A stretch of 13,819 nucleotides of DNA. Origin: Gammaproteobacteria bacterium (GTDB taxonomy: Bacteria > Pseudomonadota > Gammaproteobacteria > Granulosicoccales > Granulosicoccaceae). A program made the translations under genes and the position numbers. Positions 1 to 5,708 of the stretch are shown piece by piece; position 1 is the first letter of the stretch; each line of letters starts with the position of its first letter. Where the stretch lies: assembly GCA_019634245.1 (NCBI GenBank), contig JAHQVR010000164.1, positions 1 through 13,819 of the forward strand, read 5' to 3'. Under the pieces are notes generated by a model. It was not told the origin of the DNA and ran no database searches. It was given only the letters and a program-made list of their open reading frames with translations.

Positions 1-72
1 CGGCAGGTCGGCAGGTCGGCAGGTCGGCAGGTCGGCAGGTCGGCAGGTCGGCAGGTCGGCAGGTCGGCAGGT
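1..72. repeat. octanucleotide tandem repeat, nine perfect copies
   Basis: The unit CGGCAGGT is repeated nine times without error, and the array continues out of the window on the left. Two or more decayed units follow (CGGGAGCT, TGGTAGGT), so the right end is eroding. Because 8 is not a multiple of 3, gain or loss of one unit would shift any reading frame through it. No gene in this window reads through it. It may be a simple-sequence repeat subject to slipped-strand variation, or a contig-edge artefact; I cannot distinguish these. Confidence 0.95.
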
Positions 73-155
73 CGGGAGCTTGGTAGGTCATCAAGCAATC
101 AAAGCGTCAAAGCGACAGTTTCGCTGGTTTGAAATTCGGATTTAGGGTCCAAACG

Positions 156-185
156 AGTCTACTGACATGCAGTTGTCAGCAGACT
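156..185. promoter_or_regulatory. 30-base inverted repeat upstream of the PNPOx-like gene
   Basis: AGTCT-a-CTGACA, a 6-base centre, then TGTCAG-c-AGACT: eleven of twelve positions pair, with one A/C mismatch. It ends 38 bases before the ATG of the next gene. No T-run follows the right arm, so a factor-independent terminator is unlikely. It could be an operator for a dimeric regulator or a leader hairpin. The role is inferred from position only. Confidence 0.5.
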
Positions 186-223
186 TTGGCTAAACTCAAT
201 GTAAAAGCGATTGAGATCTGGCC

Positions 224-781
224 ATGGGAATAAAGCTCGACCATCTAAACAATACCTTCGTTAAATTCATACAGAAACAACCGCTATTTTTCGTGGCTAC
301 GGCTGACGTCGATGGTCGGGTAAATTTGTCTCCCAAAGGGTTGGACTCGCTTCGAATAGTGAATAACAAAGAATTACATTGGCTCAGTGTGTCGGGTAGC
401 GGCAATGAAACGGCCGCGCACGTGCAGGCTACTGGGCGAATGACTTTGATGTTTTGTGCGTTCGAAGGTGACGCGATGATCTTGCGTGTGTATGGACAGG
501 CATCCGTAACTCATCCAGGAGATCAGCAGTGGGAAGCACTATATGAGCAATTTCCTGATTACGCCGGGGCTAGAAACATATTTAGCTTACAGATCGATTT
601 GGTAACAACATCCTGTGGCACCGGCATTCCTGAAATGCGAGTAATGCGCGAGCGAGCGGATACAGAGCTGCTCCCCTGGTTTGTTGATCTAGGACAAGAC
701 GGTGTAGAAAAATTTTGGCGAAAGAAAAATGTGACCTCTCTTGATGGGAAGTCCACTGGTTTATTTAAAGAGGAACGTTAG
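224..781 (+). CDS. pyridoxamine 5'-phosphate oxidase-family (PNPOx-like split-barrel) flavin-binding protein
   Basis: The 185-residue protein matches a widespread family of small cytoplasmic proteins with the FMN-binding split-barrel fold. Visible family motifs are NLSPKG (34-39), SGSGNET (57-63), TLMFCAFEG (74-82), SCGTGIPEM (130-138) and KKNVTSLDG (168-176). The N-terminal half forms the barrel; the SCGxGxP segment is typical of this particular subgroup rather than of true PdxH. Substrate and reaction are unknown for the subgroup, so activity on pyridoxamine phosphate should not be assumed. The length is normal for the family. The start is the ATG at 224, preceded by a weak GAGAT at 213-217; no better in-frame start is seen. 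A YafY-type regulator follows 99 bases downstream on the same strand. Confidence 0.85.
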   Translation: MGIKLDHLNNTFVKFIQKQPLFFVATADVDGRVNLSPKGLDSLRIVNNKELHWLSVSGSGNETAAHVQATGRMTLMFCAFEGDAMILRVYGQASVTHPGDQQWEALYEQFPDYAGARNIFSLQIDLVTTSCGTGIPEMRVMRERADTELLPWFVDLGQDGVEKFWRKKNVTSLDGKSTGLFKEER

Positions 782-807
782 GCTGTTTTAGCCGTAGCTC
801 TGCGGAA

Positions 808-842
808 GTGGTGAAGTGACTACTCGCACCACCGTATATACT
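808..842 (+). promoter_or_regulatory. possible promoter and operator dyad of the YafY-type regulator
   Basis: GTGGTG (808-813) and CACCAC (827-832) form a perfect 6-base inverted repeat with a 13-base centre. A TATACT hexamer (837-842), close to the sigma70 -10 consensus, follows directly, about 40 bases before the regulator's start. No convincing -35 lies at the right spacing. This would suit an autoregulated promoter, but it is a weak call. Confidence 0.25.
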
Positions 843-880
843 CATTGTTCAGCCATGATCTACCTGCACTTGGAGTATCT

Positions 881-1576
881 ATGAGTCGATCAACGCGTAT
901 GTTTGAAGTCATTCAGATACTTCGGAGTGCAAATCAATCACTTACCGCTCAGAACATAGCAGATGAACTCGAAGTCAACAAACGTACGGTCTATCGTGAT
1001 ATTGCGGCCCTGCAAGCCATGCGCGTGCCTATTGAAGGAGAAGCTGGGATTGGTTACATCATGCGCCGAGGCTATGATTTACCACCCTTGATGTTTAATT
1101 CTGAAGAAATAGAAGCGCTGATGTTGGGGTTGAGCTTGCTCGGTAGAACCGGTGATAAAGCATTAGAAAAAACAGCGGATGCAGTATCTCGGAAAATTGC
1201 TGAGGCGGTACCGCAAGACTTGCAGCCTGCCGTATTAGATTCACCCATTCTAGCGTCCTCTTGGCATACGATTCCCGATTCTGATGTGAACCCTCAGCTT
1301 GTCAGAAATTGCATTCGCAATGAACAACCCTTGGAATTTGATTATACCGATGACAAAGGCGTGAAGACCCACCGGACAGTCATGCCGATTGCTCTACTGT
1401 ATTACATAGAAGTAGTGTTGGTCGCAGCGTGGTGCGATCTAAGAAAGGACTTTCGGCATTTTAGGCTTGATAGAATGCAGAATTGTACGGTTGCAGAATC
1501 TGAGATTGAGGAGTCTGTTGCGCAATTGCGACGACGCTGGCGATCGAAACACGATCTGACTATTTTTACTAGCTAA
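881..1576 (+). CDS. YafY-family transcriptional regulator (HTH_11 plus WYL domain)
   Basis: This is a DNA-binding regulator of 231 residues. A winged helix-turn-helix occupies about residues 6-50 (TAQNIADELEVNKRTVYRDI, 22-41, is the recognition region) and is followed by a linker and a C-terminal WYL domain (about 134-205) that usually senses a ligand. The block AAWCDLRKDFRHFRLDRM (182-199) is diagnostic of the YafY subgroup. The tripeptide that names the WYL domain is replaced by VVL at 178-180, as happens in parts of this subgroup. I choose the ATG at 881 because TTGGAG (870-875) sits five bases upstream; an in-frame TTG at 845 has no such support. Relatives often control the adjacent gene, so the PNPOx-like gene upstream is a candidate target (inference). 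A strong terminator follows. Confidence 0.88.
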   Translation: MSRSTRMFEVIQILRSANQSLTAQNIADELEVNKRTVYRDIAALQAMRVPIEGEAGIGYIMRRGYDLPPLMFNSEEIEALMLGLSLLGRTGDKALEKTADAVSRKIAEAVPQDLQPAVLDSPILASSWHTIPDSDVNPQLVRNCIRNEQPLEFDYTDDKGVKTHRTVMPIALLYYIEVVLVAAWCDLRKDFRHFRLDRMQNCTVAESEIEESVAQLRRRWRSKHDLTIFTS

Positions 1577-1663
1577 AGCTGACCGCAAAGACTATTAGGG
1601 AATTAAACGAGTCAGTGTAGGTTCTGAGCCGGCTGCACGAGCTGTAATTAAGGTATGTGGGAA

Positions 1664-1705
1664 AAAGCCCCGAATCGGATCCTCTCGATTCGGGGCTTTG
1701 TTTTT
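1664..1705. terminator. bidirectional intrinsic terminator between convergent genes
   Basis: A perfect 14-bp stem (AAAGCCCCGAATCG at 1664-1677 with its complement at 1686-1699) encloses an 8-base loop. On the plus strand the stem runs into TTTGTTTTT; on the minus strand it runs into TTTTT from the A-run at 1662-1666. It is therefore well placed to end both the YafY-type gene and the convergent secreted-protein gene. Confidence 0.93.
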
Positions 1706-1740
1706 ACAGATTAACAGATTGTTTTTCTGCGAAAGGGCAG

Positions 1741-2706
1741 TTACGCACTGCGCCGTCGTCGCAGAAGGCCTACTAAGCCTAGCCCCGCAACAAACAACCA
1801 GCCGCTAGCGCCACCACCGCCGCTGCCACCTGATTCGGTTTCAGGAAATACGCCACCATCAGAAGAATCGGTGGTGCCAGAGCTGTCAGTAGTTCCTGTT
1901 GAACCGCCATCACTGCTATCTGTGGTGCCCAGGCCGCCGTCTGACGAATCAGTAGTACCACCGCTATCGGTTGAGCTCGTGGTTGTGCCGCTTCCATCGG
2001 TTGCGGTTGTTGTGCCAGAACCTACTGCGCTTGCTGCCAACTCAAAGTTTGCTGCTGCAAACGCGACAACGACTGCCGCGTGTGGGCCCGAAGGAACTTC
2101 GCAGCTATCGACCACATTTTGAGTAGAGTCATTCTCAGAAGCACACACAACAGTTTGTGCATCTGGTGTTACGACATATAGATCGGCATCACCTGCAATA
2201 GATGTCAGTGTCAGCGACATGGGTCCATTTACTCGTAGCGCTGCTTGTTCACCAGTGTCCAAAGTACCCGTGGCTACACTACCGATTGGCAGCTCTTGCA
2301 GATCGTCGAAACCGTTGCCGGTACCATCTGTGCTGCCACCTGATTCAGTTGAACGCAGTTCAAAGTCGGATGATGGTGCAAAGCCTAAGACAAGCGCAAA
2401 ATACTGACCGGCAGGTACGGGGCAGAAATCGTTCTCAGTGCCTTCATTCTCTGAAGCACAAATCACCGTCTCGCCATCGGTTTCTAAAACATACAAGTCA
2501 GCATCTCCATTGAGACTCACTAGTGTTAAGTCCATGGGGCCATTGACTACAACCACAGCTTGTTGGCCCGCTGCGACTGTACCGGAGGCTGTGCCACCGA
2601 GTGGTAATTCTTGAAATTCAGATGTGCCCTGTGCGAACACATTAGCCGTTGAAAAGACCAGCAAGCTGGCGAGAGCCAGACTGGCCCGGGTGATCGTGCG
2701 TAACAT
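1741..2706 (-). CDS. secreted protein with two PPC-like domains and a GlyGly-CTERM sorting tail
   Basis: The 321-residue protein has a Sec signal peptide (about 1-25, ending ANVFA). Two homologous beta-rich repeats follow (about 30-119 and 137-225). Each carries NGPMxLTL, GDADLYV and a pair of cysteines (83/95 and 188/202), resembling bacterial pre-peptidase C-terminal (PPC) domains with a likely disulfide. A Ser/Thr/Asp/Gly linker comes next, and residues 293-321 have a Gly-rich stretch, one hydrophobic helix and an RRRR end. That arrangement matches the GlyGly-CTERM signal, which in Gammaproteobacteria is cleaved by the intramembrane protease rhombosortase so that the protein is released or surface-anchored. 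No catalytic domain is present, so it may bind carbohydrate or protein at the surface; the function is unknown. The start has GGAG seven bases before the ATG. Confidence 0.85.
   Translation of the reverse strand: MLRTITRASLALASLLVFSTANVFAQGTSEFQELPLGGTASGTVAAGQQAVVVVNGPMDLTLVSLNGDADLYVLETDGETVICASENEGTENDFCPVPAGQYFALVLGFAPSSDFELRSTESGGSTDGTGNGFDDLQELPIGSVATGTLDTGEQAALRVNGPMSLTLTSIAGDADLYVVTPDAQTVVCASENDSTQNVVDSCEVPSGPHAAVVVAFAAANFELAASAVGSGTTTATDGSGTTTSSTDSGGTTDSSDGGLGTTDSSDGGSTGTTDSSGTTDSSDGGVFPETESGGSGGGGASGWLFVAGLGLVGLLRRRRSA
1837..2031 (-). repeat. low-complexity Ser/Thr/Asp/Gly linker with TTDSSDGG units
   Basis: Residues 226-290 of the GlyGly-CTERM protein consist almost only of Thr, Ser, Asp and Gly. 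The octapeptide TTDSSDGG occurs three times (251-258, 261-268, 278-285) plus a shortened copy at 273-277. It probably spans the cell surface as a flexible spacer before the sorting tail. The repeated codons make the length likely to vary between strains (inference). Confidence 0.8.
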
Positions 2707-3082
2707 GCAATTGCTCCGTGTCTACTAATTTGTTGAAAATCTCTCCTCTGATTATCAACTAAGTAAGTGATATATGGAACTGGTCCAACGTCGAAAAAAG
2801 CAAGTTATTACGAGAAATTGAGACACAATAGTCGTTGACAGCGAAATTGTTTTCTGAAATCGCAGAAACAAGGGCGAAATATCTTACCTGTGTAACATTC
2901 TCCGTTGCCAACGACTATTCTTTAAATATTGGCTCAGCAGCCATACCTTTGATACAGGCGCTGTCTAACCTTGGTAGCTGTGGCTAATGATATAGAGTGC
3001 TGTGAAGAAGCAACAAACTGAAGGTGCAAAGAATTTAATTTGAACGAAATTTTATAAGGCTACATGCGAGGCTAATCATCGA
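2707..3082. other. 376-base divergent intergenic region
   Basis: The stretch separates the divergent secreted-protein gene (minus strand) and the RaiA/HPF gene (plus strand), so it must hold both promoters. I find no convincing -35/-10 pair for either. Its main visible content is the nested palindrome at 2827-2919. No open frame here resembles a known protein. Confidence 0.6.
2827..2919. repeat. nested palindrome (outer arms plus inner hairpin)
   Basis: AATAGTCGTTG (2827-2837) is exactly complementary to CAACGACTATT (2909-2919). The pairing continues imperfectly inward to about 2845/2901, giving roughly 19-base arms. Inside lies a second hairpin, TTGTTTTCTG (2847-2856) against CAGAAACAA (2863-2871) with a one-base bulge and a 6-base loop. 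No T-run follows on the plus strand. It could be a small structured RNA, a leader element or the remnant of a miniature inverted-repeat element; I see no obvious target-site duplication. Confidence 0.5.
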
Positions 3083-3451
3083 ATGGCAATTCCACTAGAA
3101 CTGAGTTACCGAAATCTAGAGAAATCTGAGTTCATCGAAAACAATGTCAAGGAAAGATTTAAACGACTGGAGCTACTGTGTGATGAACTCACTTATGTTC
3201 ATGTAGTGCTAAGTTCTCCGCATCAAAGTCAGCACAAAGGTAATCAATACGAAGTGCACATTGAACTTCGCCTACCAGGAAACCCACTTGCAGTAACTAA
3301 AAACACCGGTAATTCATCGGCACATGAAGACTTTTACGTCGCTCTACGCGATGCATTCGATGCGCTCGAGCGTCAGCTCACCCAGTGGAAGGAGAAACGC
3401 CGCCACGATGTAAAAGCACATTCGAGACCTTCTGTGATAGATGATCAATAG
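3083..3451 (+). CDS. HPF/RaiA-family ribosome-associated protein
   Basis: The 122-residue protein belongs to the RaiA/HPF (sigma-54 modulation protein) family, whose members bind in the decoding region of the 30S subunit and help inactivate or protect ribosomes under stress. It is one domain of the beta-alpha-beta-beta-beta-alpha type. It fits the orphan subgroup with the signature PHxxxHKGNxYxVxIxLxxPG (about 46-67) followed by AHEDFYVALRDAFDALERQL (80-99). There is no C-terminal extension of the long-HPF kind, so it would not by itself make 100S dimers the way long HPF does (family knowledge). The C-terminal KEKRRHDVK segment is basic, as expected for rRNA contact. The ATG at 3083 follows GAGG (3068-3071) at 11 bases, slightly long. 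It stands alone as a single gene. Confidence 0.85.
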   Translation: MAIPLELSYRNLEKSEFIENNVKERFKRLELLCDELTYVHVVLSSPHQSQHKGNQYEVHIELRLPGNPLAVTKNTGNSSAHEDFYVALRDAFDALERQLTQWKEKRRHDVKAHSRPSVIDDQ

Positions 3452-3460
3452 ACAACACTT

Positions 3461-3499
3461 CTGATAGTAGCGGCCGAGCGTTATCTTGCCGCTTATCAG
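3461..3499 (+). terminator. imperfect hairpin after the RaiA/HPF gene
   Basis: CTGATA-gt-AGCGGC (3461-3474) pairs with GCCGCTTATCAG (3488-3499), giving 12 pairs with a 2-base bulge and a 13-base loop, ten bases after the stop codon. There is no T-run, so it is not a canonical intrinsic terminator. It may protect the 3' end of the transcript or act together with Rho. Confidence 0.4.
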
Positions 3500-3631
3500 T
3501 AGCCTACGGGTCTTGCTTGATCCACATAGCACATCTGTAAGATTAGCTGGCTCAAGTGTTTAACGGTTAATTTTAATTACCTATATACGATTAGACCGGC
3601 CCTGAGGTTCCTGTCGATTTAGATACTACCG

Positions 3632-3651
3632 ACTCATACGATAGTATGAGT
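3632..3651. promoter_or_regulatory. perfect 8-base dyad upstream of the membrane-protein gene
   Basis: ACTCATAC, a GATA centre and GTATGAGT form a perfect 8-base inverted repeat about 100 bases before the membrane-protein start. A length of 20 bases with a short centre is typical of an operator for a dimeric repressor or activator, but a short hairpin is equally possible. No regulator gene is adjacent. Confidence 0.35.
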
Positions 3652-3748
3652 GATAAATCATAATCTAGACTGATGTACGGACGGTAATTCGACGGCACCC
3701 TATACTGGACAGAACGGTTCCTCTCGCGTTCACGTATAGGTCGTTGAT

Positions 3749-4594
3749 ATGAGTAACTTGGTCACAGGTTCGGCACCCATTGCGGGAATTGGAAGCTTTG
3801 GGCACTCATGGTTTAAGCGCGAGCCTGCTCTTGCCAGGCTGACCTTAGTCACAATAGCTTTCATACCAGTGTTACTTTTGCTCCTTGGAATGGATGATCG
3901 TCAAACCAACGACATTAATGTGTGGCGAAAGCCACTAAAATTTCATATCGCGACAGCGCTCTACATTGGAACACTGGTTTGGTTTGCTGGGTATATCAAT
4001 CGGTCACTCATGACCAAATGGTGGTATCGAAGCGGTGTCTACGCCCTGGTTGGATGCGTTTTTATTGAGCTTTTGTGGCTCTGGTTCGCGGCGTCGTTGG
4101 CCGAGCCCGCGCACTATAATCGTACCCATCCAATACTAGCTCCTGCCTATCCGATTATTGGTGTGATTGCTGTAATACTGACCTCCGGCACGTTACTCTA
4201 TGCTGCGCTTATTGCATTCAACAAGCAATCAGTGCTGTCGGCTATCACTCGCTACAGCATCGTAGCGGGATTAGTGATAAGTTTTTTCTCAACGGTGTTT
4301 ATCGCTGGTGAACTGGCTTCTATGGATTCACATTGGATTGGGGGAACAACCTCAGATGCTGATGGGCTTTGGTTGTTTGGTTGGTCACGGGATGGAGGAG
4401 ATTTACGAGTAGCACATTTTTTCTCTCTCCATGCGATGCAATTTATTCCGTTAATCGCCTTGGTGCCTGCGCCCAAAGTGCTGACCAATCGCCCTTATGG
4501 TTATGTCTTGATTCTGTCCCTTGCCTATACAGCCGTGCTGGTATTTACCTATCTACAAGCAAAAATGGGAATGCCATTCTTAGGCTGGTTATGA
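3749..4594 (+). CDS. seven-helix integral membrane protein of unknown function
   Basis: The 281-residue protein has about seven predicted membrane segments (roughly 30-47, 64-84, 94-115, 134-156, 168-190, 222-240 and 250-270). Two polar, probably conserved stretches stand out. One is NDINVWRKPLKFHIATALY (54-72) before the second helix; the other is WSRDGGDLRVAHFFSLHAMQ (212-231) leading into the sixth helix. The latter has two histidines (223, 228) at the membrane boundary that could bind a metal or haem. I do not recognise a characterised family. There is no cleavable signal peptide. The start ATG has AGG eight bases upstream. The stop codon overlaps the end of the antisense LuxR-type remnant by three bases. 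Function is not assigned. Confidence 0.75.
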   Translation: MSNLVTGSAPIAGIGSFGHSWFKREPALARLTLVTIAFIPVLLLLLGMDDRQTNDINVWRKPLKFHIATALYIGTLVWFAGYINRSLMTKWWYRSGVYALVGCVFIELLWLWFAASLAEPAHYNRTHPILAPAYPIIGVIAVILTSGTLLYAALIAFNKQSVLSAITRYSIVAGLVISFFSTVFIAGELASMDSHWIGGTTSDADGLWLFGWSRDGGDLRVAHFFSLHAMQFIPLIALVPAPKVLTNRPYGYVLILSLAYTAVLVFTYLQAKMGMPFLGWL

Positions 4595-4732
4595 GTGTGG
4601 CGCCACAACGCCCTGGTTGTAGGCATAGACAATAGCCGCAGCTCGATCATGCGTACCGAGCTTACTGACAATATACGAGATATGGGTTTTAACGGTGGCT
4701 TCACTAACGAAATACGAACTTAAGTGTATCAA
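4589..4732 (-). pseudogene. C-terminal remnant of a LuxR/NarL-type response regulator
   Basis: The minus strand encodes 47 residues that read as the end of a LuxR-type helix-turn-helix domain: FVSEATVKTHISYIVSKLG (8-26) is the recognition helix region, followed by DRAAAIVYAYNQGVV. In intact NarL/FixJ-type regulators this block ends a protein of about 200 residues. Here an in-frame TAG (4733-4735) cuts it off at once, and all three frames upstream to the GST gene lack the rest of the HTH and the receiver domain. The fragment has no start codon with a ribosome site. It is best read as a deletion remnant; the DNA-binding end has stayed free of stops, suggesting a fairly recent loss or residual constraint from overlap with the neighbouring gene's end. 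Confidence 0.85.
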
Positions 4733-4779
4733 CTAGCGTTTCCATTCACCGCATACCATGGCATGAGAACAACGTAGCC

Positions 4780-5409
4780 TCAGATACTACCTTCCAATGC
4801 AGAGAATGCAGATTGCACCGAATCCCTCTGTAACATGGTGTCTCGATACCGCTCTAGTTTAGGGTAGTGGCTGATGTCCACTCCATCTGATTCAAACCAT
4901 TCCGTGATGGCAAAGAGGTAACAGTCGCAAATGGAAAACGTGTCTCCTAGCACCCAGGGCCCATGGAAGAAATGATCTTCAATCATCTTCATACACAAAG
5001 CCATCGTTTTGGGTACATTGGCCGTTAGGGCCTTCAACGCATGCTCGTCATCTACCCAGCGCTTGCCTCGATGTCTGTGCGCATGTGCGACATGTACCGT
5101 TGAGCAGAGGTAGCTATTGAATGATTGTATTTGGGCAAATTCAAGCGGATCAGCAGGTAAAGCCAACATGCCGTCGGGTGCCATCTGCGCGATATATACA
5201 AGAATCGCAGGGGTCTCAGTTAGCACCGTGCCCTCAATGATCATGGATGGGACTCGAGCTTTAGGGTTGATCTTTTTATATTCTGAGCTTGTTTGTTGTT
5301 GTTTGGTGGTATCAAGCACTCTTAAATCGAAATCGAGTTTGTTCTCTAGGAGTGCCACATGAGAGGCGAGCCCAACGGATTTTGGGGCGGTATAGAATTC
5401 GATCGTCAT
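4780..5409 (-). CDS. glutathione S-transferase family protein
   Basis: This 209-residue protein is a cytosolic GST-type enzyme. The N-terminal thioredoxin-like domain (about 1-77) contains NPKARVPSMIIEG (48-60) with the cis-proline at 54 and the glutathione-binding E65-T66 pair (ETPAI). The all-helical C-terminal domain carries the HAHRHRGKRWVDDEHA stretch (109-124) and the folding cap GDTFSICD (155-162). In the catalytic loop near residues 7-14 (TAPKSVGL) Ser11 is a candidate activating residue; the beta-class cysteine is absent there. The natural substrate cannot be deduced. AGGA lies six bases before the ATG. The gene points away from NnrD and its 3' end abuts the LuxR-type remnant. Confidence 0.88.
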   Translation of the reverse strand: MTIEFYTAPKSVGLASHVALLENKLDFDLRVLDTTKQQQTSSEYKKINPKARVPSMIIEGTVLTETPAILVYIAQMAPDGMLALPADPLEFAQIQSFNSYLCSTVHVAHAHRHRGKRWVDDEHALKALTANVPKTMALCMKMIEDHFFHGPWVLGDTFSICDCYLFAITEWFESDGVDISHYPKLERYRDTMLQRDSVQSAFSALEGSI

Positions 5410-5519
5410 CTAGATTCCTAGTAGTGCCAATGGTAACTGTGAATATTTAAGCACTATATCGAAATCTGGACACATTGGGTGAAGGTGATTGGTGGACAAT
5501 TGACGGTGATTTTAAATAC

Positions 5520-5590
5520 GCCTATTGGCCCTCGTTCAATCTGTTGTTTGAATGAATTGCCCGGCGTGTTCAGATTGCGGGCGAATAGGC
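5520..5590 (+). promoter_or_regulatory. large imperfect hairpin upstream of nnrD
   Basis: GCCTATTGGCCC (5520-5531) pairs with GGGCGAATAGGC (5579-5590) at 11 of 12 positions. Inside, CAATCTG (5537-5543) pairs with CAGATTG (5571-5577). A competing hairpin, GCCCG (5559-5563) with CGGGC (5578-5582), would break the outer stem. The element sits in the 299-base gap between the divergent GST and nnrD genes, about 120 bases before the nnrD start. If transcribed it would be a structured leader; no T-run follows. Confidence 0.4.
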
Positions 5591-5676
5591 CTGTAATGCA
5601 TTAACTGACCTATTTATTGCCTGCATTCCGCATTACTCATACACTTAAAAAACGCAATATCAACTTTCTCGTTATT

Positions 5677-5693
5677 GGAGGAACGTAACTATC
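5677..5693 (+). promoter_or_regulatory. strong Shine-Dalgarno site facing an in-frame ATC codon (nnrD)
   Basis: GGAGGA at 5677-5682 is the best ribosome binding sequence in the window. At the normal distance the next in-frame codon is ATC (5691-5693), followed by an open frame into nnrD: six extra codons before the TTG at 5709. No ATG, GTG or TTG lies at a suitable distance in any frame. Either nnrD starts at a rare ATC, or an ATG here has mutated, or the base is a sequencing error. Confidence 0.5.
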
Positions 5694-5708
5694 AATTCCA
5701 GGCTCTTA

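Noticed and set aside
1..72. CRISPR array
   Set aside because: The repeats are 8 bases, directly adjacent and without spacers; this is a simple tandem repeat.
845..880. Upstream TTG start for the YafY-type regulator, adding 12 residues
   Set aside because: The ATG at 881 has a well-spaced TTGGAG and begins the family's usual N-terminus; the extension has neither.
1871..2122. Plus-strand open frame of 83 codons antisense to the secreted-protein linker
   Set aside because: It is a shadow of the low-complexity Ser/Thr/Gly codons on the other strand; long antisense frames are expected there.
2202..2513. Plus-strand frames of 103 and 62 codons opposite the PPC-like repeats
   Set aside because: They lie antisense to a well-supported gene with clear domains, and the predicted products are basic and patternless.
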